Assembly (NCBI GenBank): GCA_014695255.1
Contig: JACJNX010000122.1
Coordinates: 1 to 64,000, forward strand
DNA from: Cyanobacteria bacterium FACHB-63
GTDB taxonomy: Bacteria; Cyanobacteriota; Cyanobacteriia; Leptolyngbyales; Leptolyngbyaceae
Direction of reading: 5' to 3'
DNA: 64,000 nucleotides
In this document: one piece after another, positions 43,416 through 52,636 of the stretch
Layout of the letters: the number at the start of each line of letters is the position of its first letter
How positions within the stretch are numbered: position 1 is the stretch's first letter
Made by a program: the position numbers and the translations under genes
The notes under the pieces: generated by a model
The model's database searches: none
What the model was told of the DNA's origin: nothing
Seen by the model: only the letters and a program-made list of their open reading frames with translations

Positions 43416-46400
43416 TCATCGTTCAAGGGCTGATTCATTTTGAGATGGAAGCTCCCGTGCCTGTTGACGAAGACGATTCGCTTCCTGACTGAAGCGCTGT
43501 AGGTCTTTTCTTGTGATTAGGGGCATTTCAGAGTTTTGCGCTAGCTTCGCTCTACAAAGTGTTCGCTGATCTAACAATGATTGCCCTGCTTTTTCTACGG
43601 TCAGTTTTTGCGATTGGCAATAATATCGCAGCGTGTAATCTGCCACTTGCGATCGATACTGATAAATCGGTTGCTCATCTACTGTTGCAAATTGCCCTTT
43701 GTATTTGATGATCGTTTTTGCATCTTTAGCAAACTGATCAACCAGTGTCTGATAGTTGTTCGCGTCGATTTTCATATATGCGGTCGCACTATCTGACAAC
43801 TTCACATCCGAGTTGCGAATCGCATCATCGCTCAGGGATTCTGGCGTTTTCGCTTTGAAATCTTCAGCAAGTGCCTGAATTCGATCGAGATAGGGCTGGC
43901 TTCGCCCTGTTTCTCGTGCATAGAAATACCAGCGTCTGAAATCTAGCAAGCAAGGAATAGATGAATCTGCTCCGGTTTGATCGGAGGATAAGTTTGGCTG
44001 AGACTGACTCACACTCTGCGCTACAACACCCTGTGAAACGATTTCTTTCTGTTTGTCTACTTTTTCAGCGGGAAATTGCCATCCATCCTCTCTTGCCCAT
44101 GCACCGAGCGTTCCAAGAGTTACTCCTCCGCTCTCGTGAAATCGATTCCAAATATACTCACACTCTCCAGGCTTGTACTTCGTGCTTTGGGCACTCCAAC
44201 GATCCCATTCCGTCAAAAGCGTTAAATCGGCACTGTGTAACGCCATTCCAACTTTGAGCCACGTTTCACGATCGTCTGCCCGTTCAGGATGCAATGCCGC
44301 CAAATAGCTCATCGCCCAATCCCGATCGCTCCACTGAGCGTGATGTTTAGAAGGTGTGTAAACAGTGGGTTCATGAGTTTGAGCAGGTTGAACGATCATT
44401 TGCTCGATCATCCAGTTTGGCGCGATCGCTATTTCTGTTCGGTCAGGCGCGTTCAACCACTGGTACTGTCCAGTTGTCGGGTGAACCGAAGGCGGCAGCA
44501 CTGAGAGTAACCCTTGCCAGCGAAATTCAACCAGTTCTCCCTTCCCATCATCACCTTTGATTCCGGTTGGAAACTTTCGACTCTTAATCTGTGACCAAAC
44601 TTCTTGTGGAACTTGGAAGAGATGTTGAGATCGCCCTGGTCTACCCGATGTAAACGAAACGGTTTCAGGCAACGTTAATCCGCCAGACAATTCGAGAAGT
44701 TTTGCTTGAGCCGATGCGCCATCAAGGTCGATCGCGACAATTCCACCCGACACTGTACCCAGTCGAAGCGCGTATCCTTTTGCACCTTGCGCGATCGCGT
44801 CAATCAGTTCTGTTGCCGATAGGGGTGGCTCTGTCTGCCAGCCAGCACGATACGGCGCTTTGTGGTCATCCACAGGGGTCAGTGCCCAAGTTGGCGGAAT
44901 CTGATTTAATCCGTTGATGAGGCTTTGCTGGAGCAAGCTTGCATCAGCGTGAACAGTCTCAAGTATTTCTGTTGCTGTCGGTGTATCTTCAGCAAGATTT
45001 GAAACAACCTCAACTGATTCAGTGTTCCACGTTGGATCAAGAGTTGCGGTGTCGGATTGGGCAAAGTCAACGGTGTCGAAGAGGCGACCCTGCTCCATTT
45101 CTTCGTCGTTCTGTGATGCTGATTGCTCATGATGGTTTGCAATGTTTTCAAGGGTTGTTGATTCGGTTGCGGTGATTGAGATTGCTGGCAAATTGAGGAT
45201 TATAGCTGGAGGTTGTGGGCGCTCTACTTTTTGCATTTGTGGCAAGACGATTCCCAGCATTTCTCGCGCTTTGTGTCGCTGCTCAAACGCCAGCAATCTC
45301 AAACTTTTCTCATACAGATACGTCACCACAGTTTCAATCCGCTCTGGTGAAACGGTGAGCGTCATTGCATCACCTGTAGAGACAAATTCACCATCAGCCG
45401 CTGTCATCAGTTCTTTGTTCAGGAAATACTCACCGCCCTCAGCTCTGGAGCGTGGTGTTTGAAGAACAATGCCATCCCCTTGCCGTTTGCGCTGCGCCTT
45501 CAGAATCAATCCCTTGTCTGGGGTTTTGAGTTGCCCTTTACGATCGCTCCCTTCAAACAGGAACTGAATTGCTTCCTGCGGGGATGGCATCACGACAGGT
45601 TCACTTTCTAGGACTTCCTCGATATCGAAATCATCTGGTGTCAAAACACCTTGGCAAAACTCACCCTGCTCGGTTGTGTAGTTAATCAGCTTGCCGTTAA
45701 ACTTCTCCATCGCTCGCAGCACATTTCCAGTGAAAATCTGCCGTTCCTGACGATTCTTCGTTTGGCGCTGATCAAACAGTTCATAAACAGGGGTATCAAA
45801 TAGGTCTTTGGATTGCCGACTGACAAAGATGGCGTTACCACCACTCAGATTGATTTGCGACAGAGGCAGCGTTAGCTCTTTAGCAGCGTCAGCCAGAAGA
45901 AACTGCTTTTTCCAATTGGCTGGAGCCGTAGGATTGCCCGTACCATCGATTTGCCAAATTCTCGCAGATACTGCATAGAATGCACTGTTCTTTGCCGTGA
46001 CAATTCGGACTGGAGTTCCCGGTGGATAGAGATCCAGCATTTGGCTGACATGAGTCAATTGTCGATCGAGCCGAGTATTGAATTTCTCGATCGCATGAGC
46101 CGCTTTTAATCGAGTGGGCGTATCTTCAGAAGCCAGTTTTTGCTCAAACTGACTTTCGTGCTGCTGGCGATACGTTTCGACGGTTTGCCGTAATGCCTGG
46201 ATTTGAGCTTGAGCGCGGTTCGATGCGATCGCTTGAATGTTCTCCTGAATCGCCTCTAAATCATGCGTCTGCTGTTCGTTGAGTTCAGCTAAGTTTAATT
46301 CTCGATGCACTATGTTGATCACTTCTAATGTGGTCAACGGTTTTCGTAGTGTTTTGACATCAACGACTTCTAGATAGACCGGACTGGTGAATCGGCTCGG

Positions 46401-49400
46401 TAACTCTGCATCTGCTTCGATCACTTCCATGCGCCCGATGATTCGAGCATCGAGATCCAGAGATTGCGCTTCGAGAATCGATTCCCCGATCGACTCTTGC
46501 CGCTCGACAAATTCGGCGTATTCCCGTTCGATGCGATCGTACAAAGCTTCTTGTTGGGCGATCGGCAATAGTGGAATCCGCCCCGTCACCTTACGAATTG
46601 CGGCTTCTGGTTCATCGCCTTCATCTAGGAATTTGAGCGGTGTTCCCAGTCGCGCATGAAGGTCTGGCTGGCTCAGCATGATTTCACTTACGACCGCATC
46701 CCCATACTCATTCATGAAGTCGGGCACATTGTTTAATGTAATTTCGCTTGATCGTGCCGCAGTAGTATTTGCATTGAGCGATGCCATTTTCTTTGCTAAC
46801 ACCGCACCCGGTCGTTTCTCGGCTGGAATGTCTGCACAAAGCAGCGTATAGCTTGGCGGTACAACCTGACCATAGCGATGAATCCGCCCCAACATCTGCA
46901 TGAAGTCATCGATATTGCGTTCCGCCTGCGCGATGATCATGTGACGTGGACGCTGATCCACAAACGTTTCCGACGCATGAAGCGAAATTCCGGTCGAACC
47001 CGCTTGGTTGAGAATCATTACATCGATATCGCCCCGATTAAAGGCGCGAACATTCTCGATCGAGGCTCTCGTGCTGCGGTCAGCGGGAGAGCGCACTTGA
47101 TAATATTGTCCGCCTTCTAAGGTGTACTCGATTTGATGTTCTCGTCCGGTGACCTCACTCACCCGATATCCAGCCGCTTGCAGTCGAGATTCTATGTAGT
47201 CGATCGGAGAAATCGGTAAGCTAGAGAAATCCGTTTCTGCAATCATCGCTAAGGTTTCTTCGTAAGCCTCGATGCCGTCAACATCCAACTCTTCATCGGT
47301 GAGCCGATAGCAAGGTTGTCCATCGCTACGGGTGGCATTGAACTGTCGATTGCCGTAAGCATCTTTGAGAATAATTTCACGCGATCGTTCCAGGTATCGC
47401 GCCAACATTGCCCCGAAATCAAGATCAAGCGCATCACCAACCTGAATCCCTTGAGCGGCAGCATAGTTGCCAATGAACGAACCCATCGTATTGGCAACAG
47501 TAATGACAGGTTTTTCTCCTTGACCCAACAGGGAGAGCGATCGTTCAACCGTTGCCGCCGCCTTCAGTGAGAGCAACATCTGATCAATCAAGTTGTGCAT
47601 AATCGAGGCAAACTCGATGCTTTTGGCTCCAGCTTCTCCGGTTGAGATATCCAGCTTCAGAGCTTTGGCTTCGCGTTTCAGTTGCTTGTTCATGTCCTTG
47701 ACCGCAAGCTGCTTGATGCGATCGAATTCCATAATCCGACTCATAATCGCTGCCACTTGTTCGGCAATGTCACGATCGACCGGAACCACATCAGCAACGA
47801 AGCTGATTCCCTCATACGATCGTTCTCGTCGGATATACTGCCCTTCTTCGGTCAGCATCGTGGCAAGGGCTTGCTGTCCCGGAACGCCCATTTTCTGAAT
47901 CAGAGAAACGAGTGTTTCCATGTGCCCCACCGCCAATCGCATATTTGTTTTGCGATAAAGGGTCATGACTTCGGGATTCTTGGCGTATGTTGCACTGGAA
48001 TAAAGAACGCCTTGAGCTTGGTCGATTAGTTCACGGGTAAAGTCAGCGCGATTCGCAACTTTACTGGGCTGATTGTTCATCGAGCCACCCGCCATGTGGC
48101 TCTCGTCGAGCAATAAGATTGAATTTGGGGCGAATCGACGTAGCAGCGATCGTCGTTCCGGTTCTTTGTCGTTAATCGCTTGAAATTGATAATACGTGCT
48201 GAAGATCCCGTCATAGCTGCCGAGATTCCCAGATTGTGTCAGCGCTCGGATTTCCTGTTGATGAGTGTTGCCACCGGTGCGAAGTTGTCCGCCGTTTGGC
48301 AGTGGAACTCGGATATTTTCATTCGTCACAAAGGGCTTGAAGTCTCGAAAGTCGATATCTGCGAGATCTCGCATCATATCGGCATAGAGATCTGGTTTCT
48401 TGGTGACAAAGATGGGCATCTTACCGGATAGCTTGGCATAGCGGATGAGGCTTGCCACCACCCGACCTTTCCCCACTCCGGTTTGATCACCCAGAATGAA
48501 GCCAGAGCCTTGCTCGATGTTGTGAATGGCAAGCGCGATCGCATCGACTTGTTCAGCCGTGAAATAGCGGTGTAGCTCTTCGGTGTTGGAATACACTAAC
48601 TTCTGAGCAACATAATCGTCGATCGATCCGACTTGTTCAGCAAGGTGTTTGAGTGCGTTCGAGGCTGCCGTTTGCATATTGACAGGCAAGAGTGTTCCAG
48701 CCCGATTGCCTGTACTGTGCGGCGTATACGGTACTTGTTTTAGCGATGATTCAGCCATAATCCGATTCTCCTGATCGAGTGTGTCAATCGGTGCTAGTCC
48801 TCGGTCGGTTGATAGGTCATGCTTTGCAGCCATAGTTCTAGAGGAGTCTGCTGAATGATTTCCAATGCTTGTGGAGAGTTGAGAGTTGGTAGGGGGAAAT
48901 CCCACTCGCAGCGAATCGTCATTCGCAATCGCAGCTCTGAATTGTCGATCGTGATCGCTTGCGCCCAGTCTTGGGGTTCGTCCTCTGGATCGGGCAGATT
49001 CCAAATCTGATGATCCATGCGTCCCTCTGCGAGATAGCGATGAATCATGCGGCAAGCTTGTTTGCGGTCTGGCTCCTGCTGAATCATCCATTCCACGCGG
49101 CGGGAGAGCAATTCGAGATAGTTGTCCCAAGTCGCGATTTCGCTCTGATTCGCGGGAACGAGAACGGTTGCCAGCACGGGGGATAAAGCTTGATCGGTGG
49201 GAGGAGTCCAAAGTTGTTGACTGTTGAAGTAAAGCGTCATAAAGCACCTCTTTGAGTGAGTGAAATGAGTCGTAAATGTTGGGAACATCTGCGGCAGGCA
49301 GGTCGCGTTCAGATTTGCCTTGCCCGTTGATCACAATGAGATCGATCGGAAAGTTAGCGCCCTGTTTTCGGTAAAGATGACCGTCGATCGAGATGTGTTG

Positions 49401-50189
49401 AGTTACGCGGTAGTGGTTGTAGAGCGTGTAATAGAAAGCTCGACTTTCGCGGGAATGATAGCGATTCGATCTGCGGTCTTCGTCGTTTGTCAGTTTGCCA
49501 CCAAGAATTAGAACCGCTTTGCCATCGGGCTTCATGGCTTTAAGGGCGTGAAGTGCGATCGCATGATCGATCTGTGTGGTTATGTATGCACCTGTTTGAA
49601 ATCGTTTGAGTTTTCCATTCTCCAGAATCGAATTGAAGGGTGGATTGAGAATAACGACATCCTGTAATTGCTCCGGTAGATACAGCGTTGCATCTTGGGT
49701 CGTGACTCGATAGCCCTGACGTTGTAGATCACTAGCGCGATCTGGATTGAGTTCATTAACAGTGGCGTTCTCAGGATTGGCGGCTAAGAGAAGTGCCCCA
49801 TTTCCCGCAGTCGGCTCATAGACCGTTGTTTCTGAGTCGATGCCTGCTAGGGTTGATGCAAGAAGTGCGATCGGTAATGGTGTGCTGTAAGCTTGCTGTA
49901 ATACGCTGGTCGAAGTTCGTGTTCCAAGTCTCGGTTGACGTTCATAAAGCTCCACCAGTTGGTCATAAGCTTGCAATGGTGCAGCCGCTTGTACAATGCC
50001 TTTCGCAACTCGAACTAAACTACGCTCAATACACTCCTCGATCCATTTCGCGTCAGCCGTCCCTGATAAAATCGGTTGCTGCAACACTTGTGCTGCAAAT
50101 TGTCGCGCTTCGACGATCGTAGTAAATCCTTGTCCTGCTCGGAAGCGATCGTAAAATGCTCGAATTAATCTTTCTTCTGAGTCTGCCAT
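43416..50189 (-). CDS. Giant N6-methylase / strawberry-notch helicase / primase-polymerase frame
   Basis: A single open frame of about 2257 codons. Residues 1-300 are an N6-adenine methyltransferase (EPTAGNGALL at 126-135, NPPF at 183-186). Residues about 330-470 are a Ser/Arg-rich stretch read opposite a better-looking nested gene. From ATG 48758 (residue 478, with AGGAG 8 bases before) comes a superfamily 2 helicase: GDQTGVGKG near 570, DESH near 697, and the strawberry-notch C-terminal half with GSTGISLHAS and MLGRIHRYGQ. The last third holds a primase-polymerase (VAIDLDG, FRWQGLLSVLPPS) and a PriCT-2-like helical domain. Size and first two parts recall phage P1 DarB, an antirestriction protein; the primase is extra. 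The frame could be one polyprotein or two genes whose stop was lost. Confidence 0.78.
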   Translation of the reverse strand: MADSEERLIRAFYDRFRAGQGFTTIVEARQFAAQVLQQPILSGTADAKWIEECIERSLVRVAKGIVQAAAPLQAYDQLVELYERQPRLGTRTSTSVLQQAYSTPLPIALLASTLAGIDSETTVYEPTAGNGALLLAANPENATVNELNPDRASDLQRQGYRVTTQDATLYLPEQLQDVVILNPPFNSILENGKLKRFQTGAYITTQIDHAIALHALKAMKPDGKAVLILGGKLTNDEDRRSNRYHSRESRAFYYTLYNHYRVTQHISIDGHLYRKQGANFPIDLIVINGQGKSERDLPAADVPNIYDSFHSLKEVLYDALLQQSTTLDSSHRSSFIPRAGNRSRSRESERNRDLGQLSRIALPPRGMDDSAGARPQTSLPHDSSLSRRGTHGSSDLESARSRGRTPRLGASDHDRQFRAAIANDDSLRVGFPPTNSQLSTSIGNHSADSSRTMAAKHDLSTDRGLAPIDTLDQENRIMAESSLKQVPYTPHSTGNRAGTLLPVNMQTAASNALKHLAEQVGSIDDYVAQKLVYSNTEELHRYFTAEQVDAIALAIHNIEQGSGFILGDQTGVGKGRVVASLIRYAKLSGKMPIFVTKKPDLYADMMRDLADIDFRDFKPFVTNENIRVPLPNGGQLRTGGNTHQQEIRALTQSGNLGSYDGIFSTYYQFQAINDKEPERRSLLRRFAPNSILLLDESHMAGGSMNNQPSKVANRADFTRELIDQAQGVLYSSATYAKNPEVMTLYRKTNMRLAVGHMETLVSLIQKMGVPGQQALATMLTEEGQYIRRERSYEGISFVADVVPVDRDIAEQVAAIMSRIMEFDRIKQLAVKDMNKQLKREAKALKLDISTGEAGAKSIEFASIMHNLIDQMLLSLKAAATVERSLSLLGQGEKPVITVANTMGSFIGNYAAAQGIQVGDALDLDFGAMLARYLERSREIILKDAYGNRQFNATRSDGQPCYRLTDEELDVDGIEAYEETLAMIAETDFSSLPISPIDYIESRLQAAGYRVSEVTGREHQIEYTLEGGQYYQVRSPADRSTRASIENVRAFNRGDIDVMILNQAGSTGISLHASETFVDQRPRHMIIAQAERNIDDFMQMLGRIHRYGQVVPPSYTLLCADIPAEKRPGAVLAKKMASLNANTTAARSSEITLNNVPDFMNEYGDAVVSEIMLSQPDLHARLGTPLKFLDEGDEPEAAIRKVTGRIPLLPIAQQEALYDRIEREYAEFVERQESIGESILEAQSLDLDARIIGRMEVIEADAELPSRFTSPVYLEVVDVKTLRKPLTTLEVINIVHRELNLAELNEQQTHDLEAIQENIQAIASNRAQAQIQALRQTVETYRQQHESQFEQKLASEDTPTRLKAAHAIEKFNTRLDRQLTHVSQMLDLYPPGTPVRIVTAKNSAFYAVSARIWQIDGTGNPTAPANWKKQFLLADAAKELTLPLSQINLSGGNAIFVSRQSKDLFDTPVYELFDQRQTKNRQERQIFTGNVLRAMEKFNGKLINYTTEQGEFCQGVLTPDDFDIEEVLESEPVVMPSPQEAIQFLFEGSDRKGQLKTPDKGLILKAQRKRQGDGIVLQTPRSRAEGGEYFLNKELMTAADGEFVSTGDAMTLTVSPERIETVVTYLYEKSLRLLAFEQRHKAREMLGIVLPQMQKVERPQPPAIILNLPAISITATESTTLENIANHHEQSASQNDEEMEQGRLFDTVDFAQSDTATLDPTWNTESVEVVSNLAEDTPTATEILETVHADASLLQQSLINGLNQIPPTWALTPVDDHKAPYRAGWQTEPPLSATELIDAIAQGAKGYALRLGTVSGGIVAIDLDGASAQAKLLELSGGLTLPETVSFTSGRPGRSQHLFQVPQEVWSQIKSRKFPTGIKGDDGKGELVEFRWQGLLSVLPPSVHPTTGQYQWLNAPDRTEIAIAPNWMIEQMIVQPAQTHEPTVYTPSKHHAQWSDRDWAMSYLAALHPERADDRETWLKVGMALHSADLTLLTEWDRWSAQSTKYKPGECEYIWNRFHESGGVTLGTLGAWAREDGWQFPAEKVDKQKEIVSQGVVAQSVSQSQPNLSSDQTGADSSIPCLLDFRRWYFYARETGRSQPYLDRIQALAEDFKAKTPESLSDDAIRNSDVKLSDSATAYMKIDANNYQTLVDQFAKDAKTIIKYKGQFATVDEQPIYQYRSQVADYTLRYYCQSQKLTVEKAGQSLLDQRTLCRAKLAQNSEMPLITRKDLQRFSQEANRLRQQARELPSQNESALER
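48794..49240 (-). CDS. Nested gene inside the methylase-helicase frame
   Basis: Read in another frame of the same strand, this 148-residue product looks like a folded protein: LYFNSQQLWTPPTDQAL, YLELLSRRVEWMIQQEPDRK and WDFPLPTLNSPQALEIIQQ. The giant frame over the same bases is Ser/Arg-rich and disordered, like a shadow. A GAGGTG ribosome site lies 5 bases before ATG 49240. It ends 35 bp before the internal helicase start at 48758. The simplest reading is an original order methylase - this gene - helicase/primase. I do not know the family. Confidence 0.55.
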   Translation of the reverse strand: MTLYFNSQQLWTPPTDQALSPVLATVLVPANQSEIATWDNYLELLSRRVEWMIQQEPDRKQACRMIHRYLAEGRMDHQIWNLPDPEDEPQDWAQAITIDNSELRLRMTIRCEWDFPLPTLNSPQALEIIQQTPLELWLQSMTYQPTED

Positions 50190-50231
50190 CACAACCTCCA
50201 GAGATTGCGGGAGGTGAATGGTAGATGCCCC

Positions 50232-50684
50232 TTATCGAATTACGTCCCCAAAATCACCCAGCATTGCTTCATCCACATCGGTGTCAATTCCTGTGAAAAA
50301 TTGAGCTTCAAGTTCATCAGCATCCATTGGCTCAGGAATCTTCGTTGCTTCAGTAGTAAGCTCTTTTGATGAAGATACGGGTACTGAAAGCGATCGTGGA
50401 GCTTCAATACCAAAGGATTCTCGAATCAGTTGAATCTGATCTTCAAGGTGGCGAATTGATTGTTGAGCAATTTCGCGTAATTCCGCTTCAGAATGCTTTG
50501 CTTTACTTCGACACGCGAAGGGAAGCCAAAATGCTTTGACTGCCAGACCAACTTTTGACTTGCCATCAAAGGCTGTGTGGATAATCCACTCAAAGACCAT
50601 GCCATGTGCAGTATTGCCGCGTGGCTCAAAGGTGAAGCGCACTCGTTTTTCTTCGGCTGGTTTAGGCTTCGCGGGTCTTGCCAT
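50232..50684 (-). CDS. ParM-partner candidate (ParR-like role), paralogue of 24865-25317
   Basis: I start at ATG 50684, preceded by GAGGAG; its ribosome site overlaps the end of the actin-like gene, so the pair is co-translated. The first 95 residues (KRVRFTFEPRGNTAHGMVFEW, AFWLPFACRSKAKHSEAELREIAQQSI) match the paralogue in the transfer operon. The C-terminus is acidic. In ParM systems the second gene encodes the centromere-binding adaptor ParR. That role is inferred from position and the upstream repeats, and no ribbon-helix-helix motif is obvious. Confidence 0.5.
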   Translation of the reverse strand: MARPAKPKPAEEKRVRFTFEPRGNTAHGMVFEWIIHTAFDGKSKVGLAVKAFWLPFACRSKAKHSEAELREIAQQSIRHLEDQIQLIRESFGIEAPRSLSVPVSSSKELTTEATKIPEPMDADELEAQFFTGIDTDVDEAMLGDFGDVIR

Positions 50685-50694
50685 CACTGTCTCC

Positions 50695-51783
50695 TCATGC
50701 ATTCACTTGCCGACTCATTGCCCAAGTTGCAGCAAAAACGGCATACACATCTGCTAATCGTAACGGTAATCGATTTTGATCCGGAAACCCAGAATCCTTC
50801 TCCAACACCGTCGAGATCTGCTGCTGAATAGAGTCAGCGAAACTGACTCGCTCAGACAATTCCATTTGCCGCAATAGCTCCACCAATTCTGTACGAATTG
50901 GCGCGATCGCACCCCCAGCAACAATGATTTCATAATCACCACCTGGAAGATGATTTTCTAGATAGCTCTTGACTTGCTTCCAATAGGATTCTCGCGCTGT
51001 CGCATTGATCGATTCCATATCCAACGGAGTCAATTGCCCTGCGACTCGCAGTTGAGACAAGTTTTGAGCGATCGTTTCCATCAGATACGGTGTCGATGCT
51101 GATAATCCTTTGAGGGATGCAGCGACTTCAACAGCATTGAGAAAACCAGGACCATCGCTGCGAGATTGATTTTGCAAAACCCCATTTTTGAATACGAGAA
51201 TACTCAAATTGCGATGCCCAAACATCACAACTGCGATCGTTCGAGTGCGAGGGTCAATCTTCTGGGCTGCAAGTTCACCTCGTCGTGTGAGGAACAATCC
51301 AAACCCTTCAGGAAAAATCTGAAGTTTCTCAAACGCGATCGACAACTTCTCGCCCCGGAAAACAAACGTTTGAGCAGCTTCATACAAGGCCTGTTGTAAC
51401 ATTCGTCGATCATTGAATTCAGTAATCGGCAACGTCACCGCAAGATTAGCCGTGATAGAGCTTGAGAATTCTAGCTTGAATTGCATCGCACCCAGCATTG
51501 CCAGGATTTTGTGAATGGCACGACGTTCCTTGCGTTCCATCAGTCCAGCATCACCCGAAAAGTTTTGAGCAAACTGCCCAACAGCCGTAGTCTCTTCTCC
51601 AATTTGCACCCAGGCTACCTGATTGGGTTCCGCATCACGATTGAAATTGTGCATTTTCGCCAGTAATTCGGGTTGTACCCAAGCAACTTCAGGAGCCATC
51701 AGCAAGGGGTGAGGAGCGCCTTGATTGAGGTAGAAACTTTTGGTCAATGAACTGCCGAGATCGATCGCTGCAACTAGCATCAT
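50695..51783 (-). CDS. parM: ParM/StbA-like actin-family plasmid segregation protein
   Basis: Actin-fold signatures are visible: phosphate-1 loop AAIDLGSSLTKSFYL near residue 5, the thiamine TLPITEFNDRRML segment near 115, phosphate-2-like VVMFGHRNLSILVF near 195 and an adenosine loop EIIVAGGAIAP near 285. Such ATPases polymerise to push plasmid copies apart. The two adjacent ATGs at 51783 and 51780 share a GGAGACAG site. Phased GGCTGAAT repeats lie 60-110 bp upstream and could be the centromere or operator. Family boundaries among plasmid actin-like proteins are loose, so the parM symbol is approximate. Confidence 0.72.
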   Translation of the reverse strand: MMLVAAIDLGSSLTKSFYLNQGAPHPLLMAPEVAWVQPELLAKMHNFNRDAEPNQVAWVQIGEETTAVGQFAQNFSGDAGLMERKERRAIHKILAMLGAMQFKLEFSSSITANLAVTLPITEFNDRRMLQQALYEAAQTFVFRGEKLSIAFEKLQIFPEGFGLFLTRRGELAAQKIDPRTRTIAVVMFGHRNLSILVFKNGVLQNQSRSDGPGFLNAVEVAASLKGLSASTPYLMETIAQNLSQLRVAGQLTPLDMESINATARESYWKQVKSYLENHLPGGDYEIIVAGGAIAPIRTELVELLRQMELSERVSFADSIQQQISTVLEKDSGFPDQNRLPLRLADVYAVFAATWAMSRQVNA

Positions 51784-52288
51784 GTTCTGTCTCCATATGG
51801 TGCAGTTGAGCTAATGCTAGAACGACTTCTTGAAAAATGGCAGAGTTTTGGCTGAATTATGGCGATAAATTTTATTAATCTAAAATTTTGGCTGAATTAT
51901 GGCTGAGCAAAACTTGGATTTTTTACGCGGTAACTACTTCAGGAGACATTAATTTCGCAAATTTATAACGCTCTAATGTGAAAGATGAGAGCGATCGCAA
52001 TTCTTTTTTTTTAAGAAATCGCGGAAACGTTCTGTAAGACAACCATTTAGCGATCACAATTCCAAAATCGTTAAATGAGAGCTTTCGCCTCAATTTAGCA
52101 GAAGTTTGCAGAACTGAATATTTTGAAACTTCGTTTTTGAGCCTAACTTTGTAGGCTAGAAGTCATCTCGATACAGCCAATGTGGTTCTCGACGCAGCTT
52201 TCTCGTTACCGCATCATCTCGCACCGTCCAGTGTGATCGGCTTGATTTTTCAACCTAGCAAGCAATCGTTTTAACCGGACAACTTCCT
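51784..52288. promoter_or_regulatory. Divergent control region of the segregation and mobilisation genes
   Basis: No gene is seen in these 505 bp. Two copies of TTTTGGCTGAATTATGGC lie 40 bp apart near the parM-like gene. Nearer to mobC there is a hairpin AGCCTA-ACTTTG-TAGGCT (52140-52157). Relaxase genes begin at once to the right, so an origin of transfer would be expected here, but I cannot identify a nick site. Confidence 0.4.
51847..51904. repeat. TTTTGGCTGAATTATGGC direct repeats
   Basis: Two identical 18-bp copies start at 51847 and 51887, with GGCTGAAT at 51850-51857 and 51890-51897; a partial GGCTGAGC follows at 51901. The 40-bp spacing is about four helical turns, as expected for a protein bound on one DNA face. 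Confidence 0.75.
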
Positions 52289-52630
52289 ATGACTCCTCAA
52301 AAACGCTGTCGGATTGAATTCCGAATCTCTCCTTCTGAACGCGATCGACTTCTGGCGTTAGCTGCTGAAGCAGGATTGAACGTCAGCGATTATCTCCGCG
52401 ATATTGCAATTAATGGAAAAGTTCCACCCGTTACAACTGATGTTGCAATCCGCACCTACTGGGAACTTGGCAAAGTTGGTAACTCGTTAAATCTTGTCGT
52501 CCCCCTAATGCAGAGCGCTCTACAGCGAGGTCAGGCTGTAAATATGCCTCCTCAATTAGTTCGAGATCTGCACAATGTTCTGCAACAAATCCGTGCTGAG
52601 ATTGCAGGGATTAAACGCGCTAAATCATGA
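52289..52630 (+). CDS. mobC: MobC-like relaxosome accessory protein
   Basis: A 113-residue protein with a ribbon-helix-helix-like start (CRIEFRISPSERDRLLALAAEAGLNVSDYLRDIAI), typical of MobC/MbeC proteins that bind the origin of transfer and help the relaxase melt DNA. A C-terminal helical part (LHNVLQQIRAEIAGIKR) completes it. The relaxase gene follows 6 bp later, so they form one unit. Confidence 0.8.
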   Translation: MTPQKRCRIEFRISPSERDRLLALAAEAGLNVSDYLRDIAINGKVPPVTTDVAIRTYWELGKVGNSLNLVVPLMQSALQRGQAVNMPPQLVRDLHNVLQQIRAEIAGIKRAKS

Positions 52631-52636
52631 ACACCT

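Noticed and set aside
52140-52157. The AGCCTA/TAGGCT hairpin as the origin of transfer
   Set aside because: Position is suitable, but there is no recognisable nick-site consensus, so it is only mentioned within the control region.
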